Shown here: in pieces, positions 26,260 to 36,065 of the stretch
How positions within the stretch are numbered: the stretch's first letter is position 1
Layout of the letters: the number at the start of each line of letters is the position of its first letter
Origin: Clostridia bacterium
GTDB lineage: Bacteria; Bacillota; Clostridia; Acetivibrionales; JAFADI01
Assembly: GCA_026418695.1 (NCBI GenBank)
Contig: JAOAAU010000152.1
Location: 1-50,890, forward strand
Length of the DNA stretch: 50,890 nt
Reading direction: 5' to 3'
Notes under the pieces: model-generated
Database searches by the model: none
What the model was told of the DNA's origin: nothing
The model's input: only the letters and a program-made list of their open reading frames with translations
Program-made: the position numbers and the translations under genes

Positions 26260-26450
26260 GCGAAGATAACGAGAGTGGCTATAAATAAGGAAAAAAAGCA
26301 CACGCTTTTGTTCTTTGTATACAGAATTGTGCATATTTAGTCCTAATGGTTAATAGTTTAGTGATTATAAACAATTTAAAATGAGATATCTTTGATAGAT
26401 TCGAAGAGGGTATTTTTGAAGTGTTTAAAAGGATAGCGGACAAGGAAAAA

Positions 26451-26501
26451 GAATTTCCCTTCCTACTTATAGATCCTTTTGTAAGGATCTATCGGAAATT
26501 C
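26451..26501 (-). terminator. Intrinsic terminator downstream of bofA
   Basis: Nested hairpin: inner 10-bp stem (26469-26478 with 26483-26492, loop TTGT on the plus strand) and outer 8-bp stem (26451-26458 with 26494-26501). On the minus strand it is followed by CTTTTTCC. It lies 38 bases after the bofA stop. Confidence 0.75.
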
Positions 26502-26538
26502 AATAGCTAAGTAGCAATCGCTATTTCCAAAATATAAC

Positions 26539-26736
26539 CTACAGCTTGAACATGTTTTGAAGAAAAGCAATCAGCACGATCCCAGGTAAACCTAGGAATC
26601 CTGCTATCAGTGCAGTAAATACATTGAGGGCCAGTTGATACCCAAAAAGCCCCAAACCCAGGTTTAACAGCACAATGGCTATTCCGCCAAGGATCCCGTT
26701 ATATATGATTCTAAAGATAACTTTCATCAAAGGCAT
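26539..26736 (-). CDS. bofA: BofA-family pro-sigma-K processing inhibitor
   Basis: A 65-residue membrane protein with two hydrophobic segments (about 8-30 and 36-60). The ALNVFTALIAGFLGLPGIVLIA motif is the BofA signature. In Bacillus BofA holds the SpoIVFB protease inactive until engulfment checkpoints are met. The protein is shorter than B. subtilis BofA (about 87) but typical for clostridia. GGGGAGA precedes the ATG. The upstream gene is a YaaL-like protein, matching the yaaL-bofA pairing seen in Firmicutes. Whether a clostridium with a different sigma-K route uses it in the same way is not clear. Confidence 0.82.
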   Translation of the reverse strand: MPLMKVIFRIIYNGILGGIAIVLLNLGLGLFGYQLALNVFTALIAGFLGLPGIVLIAFLQNMFKL

Positions 26737-26881
26737 TCCTGTCTCCCCAGTACAAAATACTTAGGATTCAACCATAATTCATCTGCAGTACTCCTTTGAC
26801 GAGTATTTTTATCATACTACAGCAAATCATGGTGTTGTCCCATATAAAATTATATATACCGGGTGAAAGAAATATTACAGA

Positions 26882-27232
26882 TCAGACCATATTTTTGTTG
26901 TAGGTAACTTCCATTGTCTCAAGGACTTCGACCCGCAATCCCTTTTCCTTCGCCTTTTTCAAAAGGTATTCATACATGACTTCATTGGCTTTGATGATAT
27001 AGGTATAGTAGTCAATGGATTCCTGACTGTCGGCATATTCAAAATTTCTGGTGGCACGCTCCCATTCTCTTTTTGCATTATTGATACTTTCAATCAGCTC
27101 CCTGACTTCTTCAGACTGAGCTTGTAATTCCTCTCTCGGTCTGGATTTTGATAAATTGAAATTAAAAAGTCGCTCAAAAAAACTGTTTCGTTCTTTTTTT
27201 ATTGTATGGCTTCGATTAGAGTCCAACTGCAT
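26882..27232 (-). CDS. DUF2508 / YaaL-like protein
   Basis: A 116-residue soluble protein, mostly helical and highly charged. The middle VRELIESINNAKREWERATRNFEYADSQESIDYYTYIIKANEVMYEYLLKKAKEKGL matches the DUF2508 (YaaL) pattern, which lies next to bofA in many Firmicutes. The N-terminal 45 residues are basic and poorly conserved. AAGGAGAG precedes the ATG. No biochemical role is known for the family. Confidence 0.75.
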   Translation of the reverse strand: MQLDSNRSHTIKKERNSFFERLFNFNLSKSRPREELQAQSEEVRELIESINNAKREWERATRNFEYADSQESIDYYTYIIKANEVMYEYLLKKAKEKGLRVEVLETMEVTYNKNMV

Positions 27233-27320
27233 TCTACTCTCTCCTTATACTTTTTGTCATTGAAAGTATAAGCAAAAGCAGTTTATTTTATACCCATTTT
27301 ATGGAAATATGTGATTTCAG

Positions 27321-27803
27321 CTAGATTCCCATAAACCTGGATACCAGTCTTCCATCCTTTATTTCTATCAGGCTGTAGGTAGGAATCCTGGATTGTGAGG
27401 GCAGACTGATACTGCCCGGATTCAGAACCATCATCCCGTCAGAGAACATTTCTTCTGCAATATGCGTATGCCCAAAAAACACAGCATCTGCCCCAATGGC
27501 TCTTCCCCGCACGATGATTCTTTGATAATCATATTTAACATTATAGTGATGTCCATGGGTGATAAAGACCTTTTTTCCTTCCAGATCAAGGACCTTTTCG
27601 GAAGGGTACTCCCTGGCCCAGTCATTATTCCCCGGAACACACTCATATCGAATATGTTTATTCCCCTCCATGACTTTTAGGATATCACTGAGCATATCTC
27701 CCAGGTGAATCACTATATCAATATCCTTATTCTTTTTAATTGCCTTTATGATATTATTCGTGTTTCCGTGTGAATCGCTCATCAACAGTATCCGCATTGA
27801 CAC
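27321..27803 (-). CDS. YfcE/MJ0936-type metallophosphoesterase
   Basis: A 160-residue calcineurin-like phosphoesterase. All five metal and active-site motifs are visible: MSDSHGN, HLGD, GNND, THGHHYN and FGHTH, followed by LNPGSISLP. This is the small YfcE class of cyclic-nucleotide or broad-specificity phosphodiesterases. The GTG start at 27803 overlaps the stop of the NUDIX gene (TAGTG), implying coupling; an ATG two codons later is the alternative. The physiological substrate is unknown, and pairing with a NUDIX hydrolase suggests nucleotide-type substrates, which is only an inference. Confidence 0.88.
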   Translation of the reverse strand: MSMRILLMSDSHGNTNNIIKAIKKNKDIDIVIHLGDMLSDILKVMEGNKHIRYECVPGNNDWAREYPSEKVLDLEGKKVFITHGHHYNVKYDYQRIIVRGRAIGADAVFFGHTHIAEEMFSDGMMVLNPGSISLPSQSRIPTYSLIEIKDGRLVSRFMGI

Positions 27804-28390
27804 TACGCCTCTTCCTTGAGGATTTGATAAATTTCATTGGTAGTGATATACCTGAACTTTCCCCAATCGCTCCATTCTCCTTCAATCCGATTCAGTGAAA
27901 GCGCGATCTCTTCGAGCCCTCCAACATCTACTTCCCGCACCTCGCTCACCTCGTCATCAGATGCATCTTCCAAAAGTCTTCCGCTTTTTTCCTTCAATAT
28001 AAATAGATAGGAAAAAAAATTGATTTCTTCTTTTCGATGAACAAACCTTATCTTTACCACACCTGCAAATTTAACAATCTCAACCTCAAGGCCCAGTTCC
28101 TCCCTGGTCTCCCTGTACACTGCCTCCACAATATCTTCCGAGTGCCCCAGGCCACCGGTGGGAATTCTGAAAACTCCTTTGGGATATTCCTCACAGGTAA
28201 TCGCAATATATTTTCCATTCGGTCTTTTGACACAAAAAACTACCTCGCCGCGACGATCTGTATTCACCGCTTTTTTTACTTTATTAAAATATGTATCCTC
28301 ATCATATCCAACGGAAACTTCCTTCATCTTTGGTTCCGCGTTGAATTTTTTACAGATGTTATAAAATTCAATCTCATTAAAACCGTTCAT
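27803..28390 (-). CDS. NUDIX hydrolase
   Basis: A 195-residue NUDIX protein. The box G-x5-E-x7-REUxEExGU is complete (GGLGHSE, then RETREELGL). The N-terminal 65 residues are extra to the core and may shape substrate choice. The start at 28390 has GGAAGGAG; an in-frame start at 28429 adds 13 residues but has no ribosome site. It is co-transcribed with the phosphoesterase that overlaps its stop codon. The substrate (nucleotide sugar, ADP-ribose or similar) cannot be inferred. Confidence 0.88.
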   Translation of the reverse strand: MNGFNEIEFYNICKKFNAEPKMKEVSVGYDEDTYFNKVKKAVNTDRRGEVVFCVKRPNGKYIAITCEEYPKGVFRIPTGGLGHSEDIVEAVYRETREELGLEVEIVKFAGVVKIRFVHRKEEINFFSYLFILKEKSGRLLEDASDDEVSEVREVDVGGLEEIALSLNRIEGEWSDWGKFRYITTNEIYQILKEEA

Positions 28391-28750
28391 TGTATCTCCT
28401 TCCGATAACCAAGTCAAATAATACTCCAATGATGTGTTTTTGATAATATTACAAAAAGCTGCAAAGAATCCTTATCCTTTGCTAAATAGTGATCTTTTTA
28501 TATCGAGCAAAGTGATAAATTTAACTTTCCCTGGCAACCACTTCGCAGGATTTCAACAGTAACTACCTTGATTTATAAATAATTTCAATATTCGTTTTCG
28601 ATATATTTTTTGGGGACTACCTTAAATATTAATACTTTTAAGCATGATTTTCCACTATTTCTTGATTAAGCACGCGATCTATACATGGGATTCGTCACTT
28701 TGTAAATATATATCTACTTTCGCCGCAATAATCTTACATGGAAAAAAATA
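28391..28750. other. AT-rich divergent spacer, no gene seen
   Basis: Between the NUDIX gene (leftward) and the vanW promoter (rightward). No frame with a ribosome site, no clear hairpin with a T-run and no recognised motif. It presumably holds promoters for both directions. Confidence 0.5.
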
Positions 28751-28779
28751 TTGTGTTTTTAAATCAAAATTGCGATAAT
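28751..28779 (+). promoter_or_regulatory. Candidate sigma-A promoter of the vanW gene
   Basis: TTGTGT (28751-28756), 17-base spacer, GATAAT (28774-28779); start near 28786, about 68 bases before the start codon. Confidence 0.5.
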
Positions 28780-28853
28780 AGATTAAGTGTTTTAATTATA
28801 TTAGATGAAACATAGGATGAAATTTGTCTAAAGATAATTTGAGGTGTGTCAAA

Positions 28854-30548
28854 ATGGACGCTGAAGTACAAAAAAGGACAGGAAGAAAACTGTCAAAAAA
28901 CATTATCGCGATCAGTCTTATCGCTTTTATACTTTTGATGTTGGCCATTGCCGGACAGATTACATATACTGTATTGCAGTCTGACAAGGTTTACAAGGGA
29001 GTATATGTCGACCAACACAGTGTAGGAGGCCTTTCGAGGCAAGAACTTACAGATTTTCTAGAGAAGAATTACCAGGCAAAGGCAAAAAACCAGGTGGTTT
29101 CTATTCATGCAAAAGACGTAACTCAAAAGATAGAGTATCAAAAAATTAAGGTTAAGTATGATACTTCAGCCGCTGTAAGCAAAGCTTTTGAAGTTGGGAG
29201 AAGCGGCAATATCTTTGATCGTTTGTTTGAAATCATCAAAACCTCTTCTACTGCTGTCAAAATAACCGTTCCTTATTCATATGACAAGGAAAGCGCGCAA
29301 AAAGCCGTACAAGCTTTTTATGACAAAACCGTGGTTCCGGTTCGGGAAGCCGATATCAAAGTGAATCCGAACAACGTCGTCCTGGTTTCGGGCCAACACG
29401 GTGAAGCGATTGAGAAGGATAAACTCCTTGAACAGGTTGAAATTCTCATTGCAGCTTGCAGCAGCGGAGACTTGGAAGTACCTCTAATCAAAACTGAACC
29501 GAAAAAAATCGACATCAACGATTTATTTAAAAAAGTCTCCAGGGAAGCCGTGGATGCCAAGTTTGAAGTAAAGGACAAAGCCGTATCCGTGGTACCCCAC
29601 ATCGTTGGTATGAACATTGACAAGAATTCTCTTGAGACCATCGTTCAGGACCTGGAGAAGGCGGAAAACTCTCAGAAAGTTCTGCCTGTCGAGTTTATCA
29701 CTCCAAAGATAACAACAGAAATGGCACAAGCAAATCTTTTTAAAGATACCCTGGGAAGCATGAGCACTCAGTTCTACACAGGAAATCAGAATGACGCCAA
29801 CAGAGGTGTCAATATAAGGATTGCGGTAGACAAAATCAATGGAACGGTCCTGTTACCGGGACAGGTATTCTCTTTTAATAGTACTGTTGGGCCGCGTTCT
29901 GAAGCCGGAGGATATAAATCAGCCTTTACCTATGTTGGAGGAAAAATCGTCCCTGGTATAGGCGGCGGTATTTGTCAGGTATCCACAACCTTATACAATG
30001 CATTACTTTTCTCGGACATGAATGTGACCGAAAGAACAAACCACATGTTTACTGTAGGCTACGTTCCTTATGGCAGAGATGCCGCTGTTTCCTACCCTGA
30101 CGTGGATTTGAAGTTTAAGAATTCAACCAACTGGCCTGTAAAGATAGAAGGTTGGGTAACGAAAGGAAATCAGATTGGTTTTTCTGTAAAAGGCACCAAT
30201 GAAACTCCTGGAAGAACCATTACCATAAACCCTCAAACCGTTAAGGTCATCGACCCTCCAACCACTACAAAATATGTAGATGATCCTACACTGCCGGAGG
30301 GAACTGAAAAGCTTGATCACGATGCAATGAAAGGCTGTATCATCGATACGTACAAAATCGTGAAGCAGGATGGCAAGGTTGTAAAAGAAGAGAAACTCCA
30401 CCGGAGTGTTTATAAGGCCTTTGAGAAGACAGTCAAGAGGGGTACGAAAAAAGTTGCCGGAGCTCCTGCAAAGCCTCAGGGAACTACTCAGCCAGCAGCT
30501 GCAGGAGAAGCAGAAATTCCTCCAGCCAAACCTACGCCTCAGCCATAA
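28854..30548 (+). CDS. VanW-family protein with peptidoglycan-binding-like N-terminal domain
   Basis: A 564-residue membrane-anchored extracytoplasmic protein. A single N-terminal helix (about 15-38, IIAISLIAFILLMLAIAG) is followed by two PG_binding_4 (YoaR-like) repeats (about 70-180 and 190-290). The VanW domain follows (about 320-450; NRGVNIRIAVDKINGTVL, PGIGGGICQVSTTLYNALL, MTVGYVPYGRDAAVSYPD-like stretch). The C terminus is Pro-rich and disordered. The start at 28854 has GAGGTG; a TTG 30 bases upstream is less likely. VanW members are linked to the cell wall and their biochemical action is not settled; the Gly-Gly-Gly-x-Cys-Gln motif is conserved. It forms a single-gene unit. Confidence 0.88.
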   Translation: MDAEVQKRTGRKLSKNIIAISLIAFILLMLAIAGQITYTVLQSDKVYKGVYVDQHSVGGLSRQELTDFLEKNYQAKAKNQVVSIHAKDVTQKIEYQKIKVKYDTSAAVSKAFEVGRSGNIFDRLFEIIKTSSTAVKITVPYSYDKESAQKAVQAFYDKTVVPVREADIKVNPNNVVLVSGQHGEAIEKDKLLEQVEILIAACSSGDLEVPLIKTEPKKIDINDLFKKVSREAVDAKFEVKDKAVSVVPHIVGMNIDKNSLETIVQDLEKAENSQKVLPVEFITPKITTEMAQANLFKDTLGSMSTQFYTGNQNDANRGVNIRIAVDKINGTVLLPGQVFSFNSTVGPRSEAGGYKSAFTYVGGKIVPGIGGGICQVSTTLYNALLFSDMNVTERTNHMFTVGYVPYGRDAAVSYPDVDLKFKNSTNWPVKIEGWVTKGNQIGFSVKGTNETPGRTITINPQTVKVIDPPTTTKYVDDPTLPEGTEKLDHDAMKGCIIDTYKIVKQDGKVVKEEKLHRSVYKAFEKTVKRGTKKVAGAPAKPQGTTQPAAAGEAEIPPAKPTPQP

Positions 30549-30564
30549 TTGAATTTAATAAATC

Positions 30565-30593
30565 AAGTCCGGCTTAACCAGTCGGACTTTTTT
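30565..30593 (+). terminator. Intrinsic terminator of the vanW gene
   Basis: Stem AAGTCCG (30565-30571) with CGGACTT (30583-30589), then a T-run to 30593. Confidence 0.8.
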
Positions 30594-30703
30594 ACACCCT
30601 TTTACAACTTTTTTGTTGTTACAATTTATTTACATTCCATTGATACGCTTATGATATTCCGATGATATAGTTGAGGAAACAACACAAACAAGGAGTTGTC
30701 TTC

Positions 30704-31477
30704 ATGAATTCTTTTAGAACCGTTGCAATTGTTGCCATCCTCTTTTGTATTGCCGGATGCACGTCTGAACGCACGAATAACGCGCCCCCCAAAAATCCTC
30801 CAGCAAACTATTCCGACAATAAGGATAAAAACCCTCAGTCCAGTATCGGTAGTTCTCAATCTACATCTTCTCCAAGTCAGAGTGTTGTACCTATTCCCAA
30901 AATAGAAATTGATAGAATTGTATATGATATCGATAAAGATAGAGACGGAATCAAAGATGCCGACGATCTGATCCAGGGCGGCCGGCAACAAATTGAACTG
31001 AAGCCGGAGTATGTAGTGGACTATTATCAGGGAGGATATCCTCCGGATAACATCGCCGTATGTACGGATATTGTCTGTAGAGCCTTCAAGAATGCGGGGT
31101 ATGATTTAAAAACCATGATCGATCGGGATATTGCAAAGAATATGAAGGATTATCCCCGGGTTGAAGGGAAACCTGATCCAAACATAGATTTTCGAAGAGT
31201 TCGAAACATGGTTCCCTTTTTTAAGAAATATGCTCTAAGTTTGACCACTGAGATAAAGCCTCATGATAAAAAGAACCTTGTTCAATGGCAGGGGGGTGAC
31301 CTTGTTGTCTTTTATTGGACCGGCAATGAACACATCGCCATTGTATCCGATCAGAGAAATGAAGAAGGTGTCCCTTACCTGATCCATACCTATGGTTCCT
31401 ATCCAAAAGAAGATGACCGTTTATTGGATTGGGCCGACACCATCAAGTATCACTTCAGATTCCCAAAACCAGAATAA
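30704..31477 (+). CDS. DUF1287 lipoprotein
   Basis: A 257-residue exported lipoprotein. The signal peptide ends in a lipobox with Cys19 (FCIAGC), then a Ser/Pro/Asn-rich linker to about residue 65 that would hold the domain away from the membrane. The DUF1287 domain follows: DGIKDADDLIQGGRQQIELKPEYV, IAVCTDIVCRAFKNAGYDL and HIAIVSDQR. The conserved Cys and later His recall NlpC/P60-like hydrolases, to which DUF1287 is distantly related; enzymatic action is not established. AAGGAGTTG supports the ATG at 30704; an upstream in-frame ATG would destroy the lipoprotein signal. Confidence 0.85.
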   Translation: MNSFRTVAIVAILFCIAGCTSERTNNAPPKNPPANYSDNKDKNPQSSIGSSQSTSSPSQSVVPIPKIEIDRIVYDIDKDRDGIKDADDLIQGGRQQIELKPEYVVDYYQGGYPPDNIAVCTDIVCRAFKNAGYDLKTMIDRDIAKNMKDYPRVEGKPDPNIDFRRVRNMVPFFKKYALSLTTEIKPHDKKNLVQWQGGDLVVFYWTGNEHIAIVSDQRNEEGVPYLIHTYGSYPKEDDRLLDWADTIKYHFRFPKPE

Positions 31478-31490
31478 TGAACATAAAAAA

Positions 31491-31507
31491 GGCACCTTAA
31501 TGGTGCC
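31491..31507 (-). terminator. Terminator between convergent genes
   Basis: GGCACC (31491-31496) with GGTGCC (31502-31507). On the minus strand it is followed by TTTTTTATG, so it mainly ends the glycine-zipper gene; on the plus strand the T-run is weak. Confidence 0.7.
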
Positions 31508-31518
31508 CTTTCAATTTC

Positions 31519-32082
31519 TCAATAGCTGTCTATACTGGTCGCGCCGTTACTTCTTAATATGGAACCGATCTGTTCTACTTTATCATCGTCTGTTTTCATA
31601 CTAAACAGGATTTTTCCTGCCTTGATATCTGTTTCGTACTGCTTGCTTCTGTTTTCAGGAATCCCGAGATCTATGAGACCTCCGACGATTCCCCCTGTCA
31701 CCGCGCCGGATAAAAGACCGGTAATCGGCCCTGCTGCAGCTATGATGCCTAGCCCGGGGATCATCATACTTCCTGCTCCGATCAATAAACCGGCTAAGCC
31801 TCCAAGGATACCACCTGTTACAACTCCATCGGAAATATTATCATTGGCTGCCCTGGCAGTGGTGCCCATGGTACCCGTTGTATTGCCTGCTGTTCCCGCA
31901 GCTCCTGTAGTTCCTATTCCACCCATGGTCGCTGTTGTTCCTGCATTACCTGCATTGCCCGCATCTCTTTCTTTAGCAACGATGGATATGTCTGCTGTAC
32001 GCAAACCTTGATCTTTAATCTGGTTTGCTGCTGTTTCTGCATTTCTGTAAGTATCAAAAATAGCTACGATCGTTTTTGACAT
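31519..32082 (-). CDS. General-stress-type protein with glycine-zipper membrane region
   Basis: A 187-residue protein. Residues 1-38 (KTIVAIFDTYRNAETAANQIKDQGLRTADISIVAKE) form a ferredoxin-like half-domain as in YflT/GSP17M-type stress proteins. A low-complexity Gly/Ala/Thr region (about 40-78) follows, then a Gly-rich hydrophobic segment (about 88-140, GGILGGLAGLLIGAG and GGIVGGL) of the glycine-zipper type. A C-terminal domain (KAGKILFSMKTDDDKVEQIGSILRSNGA) completes the fold. The hydrophobic block suggests membrane association. GGAGGG precedes the ATG. The precise function of the family is not known. Confidence 0.75.
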   Translation of the reverse strand: MSKTIVAIFDTYRNAETAANQIKDQGLRTADISIVAKERDAGNAGNAGTTATMGGIGTTGAAGTAGNTTGTMGTTARAANDNISDGVVTGGILGGLAGLLIGAGSMMIPGLGIIAAAGPITGLLSGAVTGGIVGGLIDLGIPENRSKQYETDIKAGKILFSMKTDDDKVEQIGSILRSNGATSIDSY

Positions 32083-32291
32083 TATGTTCCCTCCTTAATT
32101 ATAGACTTCGATTTTAGGTTTGGTTAAAACCAAATCATTTATGCAAAAGATAAACACGTTTACTATTTTTGCCTTAACGCTTCATCCATTTTCTGAGGGT
32201 TTCCCTATGAATTTGTAATTTTTTTTTAATGTCAGGCAGGCCTTTTAGGTGTATAATGTAATGTAAGTCTATTAATTTGGAGTGTAAACAA

Positions 32292-32864
32292 ATGAAAAAT
32301 CGAAAGATCATAAAATCAATTATCGTACTGTTAACCTGTTTTATCTTTATTCTTCCTGTTCATGCAGCAACAGATACCAAGCTTCAAAATGATTCTGCCA
32401 AGGATCTTGTTAAGCTGAATCTCTTAAAGGGGTATCCCGATGGAAGTCTCGGACTCCAGAATAAAATCAAGCGAAGCGAATTCATCACTTTCGTTGTTAG
32501 AATGCTGGGATATGAAAATACGGTGGATACAAGCAGTATCAAAGTTTCTTTTAAAGATATTGACAAAAAACATTGGGCATATAATAATATTAAAGTCGCT
32601 TTAAAGTATAAGCTTGTCAGCGGTTATCCGGACAACACCATTGCGCCGGAAAAGAATGTATCCTACGCAGAGGCTTTGACTGTGATTATCAGGGCTTTAG
32701 GCTATGAGAGCTCATTATCAGGCAATTGGCCGGACAACGTCATCAACAAAGCAAATGCTCTTGGAATCAGCAAAAATGTTGAATTGCCCGGAAAGCAGGA
32801 AATCACCCGCGGAGATATGTCGGTATTGGTTCACAACTCATTGACCGTTGATTTTGCAAAATAA
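32292..32864 (+). CDS. SLH-domain-only exported protein
   Basis: A 190-residue protein with a signal peptide ending near LPVHA-A (residues 1-25). Three S-layer-homology units then fill the entire chain: about 30-72 (LNLLKGYPDGSL), 80-135 (FKDIDKKHWAYNNIKVALKYKLVSGYPDNTI) and 137-185 (NVINKANALGISK, EITRGDMSVLV). SLH triplets bind pyruvylated wall polymers, but here no cargo domain is attached. The start at 32292 has TTTGGAGTG; a TTG 15 bases upstream is inside that ribosome site. It is a single gene. A role as wall-bound filler, competitor or S-layer partner is speculative. Confidence 0.85.
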   Translation: MKNRKIIKSIIVLLTCFIFILPVHAATDTKLQNDSAKDLVKLNLLKGYPDGSLGLQNKIKRSEFITFVVRMLGYENTVDTSSIKVSFKDIDKKHWAYNNIKVALKYKLVSGYPDNTIAPEKNVSYAEALTVIIRALGYESSLSGNWPDNVINKANALGISKNVELPGKQEITRGDMSVLVHNSLTVDFAK

Positions 32865-32986
32865 TATATAGCAAAACATAACGAAAAGTAATATTTCATG
32901 GATGCTTTACTTTTCACGATATTTATTTGTTGTAAATTGAAGTTCAATGAGAAATTTCATCGTCTTCAATATAGATCGGAGATTCT

Positions 32987-33484
32987 ATGCAGCTGCAAGG
33001 TTTAATGATGATGCTTTTGATGATGGTAATCATCCCCCTCATGATCCTTACTTCGAACCATGAGGTGTTTTTTATAATTCTTTCCCTTGTGCTGTTGTTT
33101 TCCTCCCTTAGAAACCTGTATGAATTGTTTGCACGTCCCGAGGAAGAGATAGAATCTGAGGAGGAAGCCGATTCCGAAGAACTTGAAGATTTCTTTGGAA
33201 TTGACGTGAGAAAGCTTGAGACCGGCTTGTCCATGGTCAAAAATATGATGATCATTTTATACTTGATCTATTGCAGTTTTTATGTTCATTATTTTTGGAT
33301 AAAAATATTTATTTTTTCTCTTGCTTTCTATTGGATATATGATATTATATTATCTGTGCAAAACAGAGAACGTTCTACAGAAGTAAATTTGGCAGTAACA
33401 GTGAAGCTTTCATTCGTATACTTGAGTACTATTTCTATCATCATACTAACCGCTCTCAGTAAGTATTCCGGTTACTTTCTCTAG
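32987..33484 (+). CDS. Small membrane protein of unknown family
   Basis: A 165-residue protein with five hydrophobic segments: about 3-22, 25-43, 84-104, 106-121 and 137-160. Between the second and third lies an acidic stretch (PEEEIESEEEADSEELEDFFG, about 50-70) that probably faces the cytoplasm. I do not recognise the family. A GGAGA site six bases upstream supports the ATG at 32987. It is 120 bases after the SLH gene in the same direction, and codon use is like its neighbours. Confidence 0.6.
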   Translation: MQLQGLMMMLLMMVIIPLMILTSNHEVFFIILSLVLLFSSLRNLYELFARPEEEIESEEEADSEELEDFFGIDVRKLETGLSMVKNMMIILYLIYCSFYVHYFWIKIFIFSLAFYWIYDIILSVQNRERSTEVNLAVTVKLSFVYLSTISIIILTALSKYSGYFL

Positions 33485-34001
33485 ACTCTTTCAGCACAAC
33501 CTTTACAAAAGATATATTCAGGTGAATTTAAAATTCAATTTTTGGCTTTGCCAAATTTTAAAGTAGCAATCATCAAAGACATTAGGGGAGGTTCTTTGTT
33601 GTATTGCTATTTTATTGCCCATTTTTACTTATTTCATGAACAACCGCTTTCACTATGTAAATAAATAAAGTAAAAAATGAATTCCGATGAATAATAACTC
33701 ACACTGAATCCTTCTCTTTTCAAAAGAGGGGACTCTTATCCCTTACAAGTATTTTATAAGTTTAACACCCACTGATTTTTCATCCCGCAATTATTCGTTT
33801 AAAAATCATTGTCACTGAAAACCATAAATTTGAAACAATCCTCCCGATCTCCTGCATATAATTATGGTTACGCTAATGTAGATATGTGAATTAATTCTTG
33901 CGAAACGCCCTATTATACATAGGTTTATGCAAGTTTTCTTGCATTGTTTAAGTGGATTAGTTCATAATTACCATTAAAAATGAATGTTTGTCATAAAGTT
34001 C
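33485..34001. other. AT-rich intergenic stretch
   Basis: No gene seen. TTTGGC (33541-33546) with GCCAAA (33550-33555), loop TTT, then TTTT, may be a weak terminator for the preceding membrane-protein gene. A CTCT/AGAG hairpin lies near 33714-33728. Nothing else is recognised before the gdhA promoter. Confidence 0.45.
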
Positions 34002-34029
34002 TTGCATTTTTCATACAGTATGTTATAAT
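34002..34029 (+). promoter_or_regulatory. Candidate sigma-A promoter of gdhA
   Basis: TTGCAT (34002-34007), 16-base spacer, TATAAT (34024-34029). The predicted start near 34036 gives a leader of about 340 bases before gdhA. Confidence 0.6.
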
Positions 34030-34087
34030 TTAATAAAATCTATAAATCATATCGTTTTTTAAATCCCCAAACTCAATTTTTGTGTTT

Positions 34088-34135
34088 GGGTATACAATGG
34101 TGTATACCGTATACAACGTGCAATGGTGTATGTTG

Positions 34136-34136
<1 letters not shown>
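34088..34136 (+). promoter_or_regulatory. Dual-hexaloop RNA motif, candidate ANTAR antiterminator target (gdhA leader)
   Basis: Two adjacent hairpins with identical six-base loops AATGGT. Hairpin 1: GGTATAC and GTATACC, a perfect 7-bp stem at about 34089-34108. Hairpin 2: CAACGTGC and GTATGTTG, an 8-bp stem with two G-U pairs, at about 34114-34135. The five-base linker is GTATA. ANTAR regulators are known to bind tandem hexaloop hairpins with A at loop position 1 and G at position 4; both loops fit. I could not find a clear T-run terminator overlapping hairpin 2, which the usual mechanism would need. Confidence 0.65.
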
Positions 34137-35712
<1,576 letters not shown>

Positions 35713-35773
35713 TTTGCTTAATTCTTTTACCTTAGGAATACATGATCCCACATATTGATTTCAGTTTTTTTCG

Positions 35774-35807
35774 CTGCATGACATCTCCAATGCCATGCAG
35801 TTTTTTT
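35774..35807 (+). terminator. Intrinsic terminator of gdhA
   Basis: CTGCATG (35774-35780) with CATGCAG (35794-35800), followed by seven T; 61 bases after the gdhA stop. Confidence 0.85.
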
Positions 35808-35853
35808 GCTATCACCGAATACAGGAAATGGATACCTCCATTAAGAAGAAATA

Positions 35854-35862
35854 TGATATAAT
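35854..35862 (+). promoter_or_regulatory. Candidate extended -10 promoter of glnA
   Basis: TG-A-TATAAT (35854-35862) forms an extended -10; the -35 region is poor. Start is predicted near 35869, giving a leader of about 195 bases. That leader has an AAACTCAA/TTGAGTTT hairpin (35977-35984 with 35996-36003) without a T-run. I did not find paired AANGGN hexaloops or a GlnR-type operator here. Confidence 0.45.
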
Positions 35863-36065
35863 AATGAAGGGATTTCAATTCTTGCAATAATTCGAACCAG
35901 GATCATTGTTTTAGTCGCAGATGAATCTTCTTTGTTGATTACTCTAAGGTATTATTTATCGCTTTGTAATCAATGTAAACTCAATGAATTTAGTTTTGAG
36001 TTTGAACAGGTTTTAAATGATATTTTCAAAAAACTATAGAATAAAAATTTCAAGGAGTGTTTACT

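Noticed and set aside
35869..36065. Dual-hexaloop motif or GlnR operator in the glnA leader
   Set aside because: No hairpin pair with A1/G4 six-base loops and no TGTNA-N7-TNACA site was found by eye.
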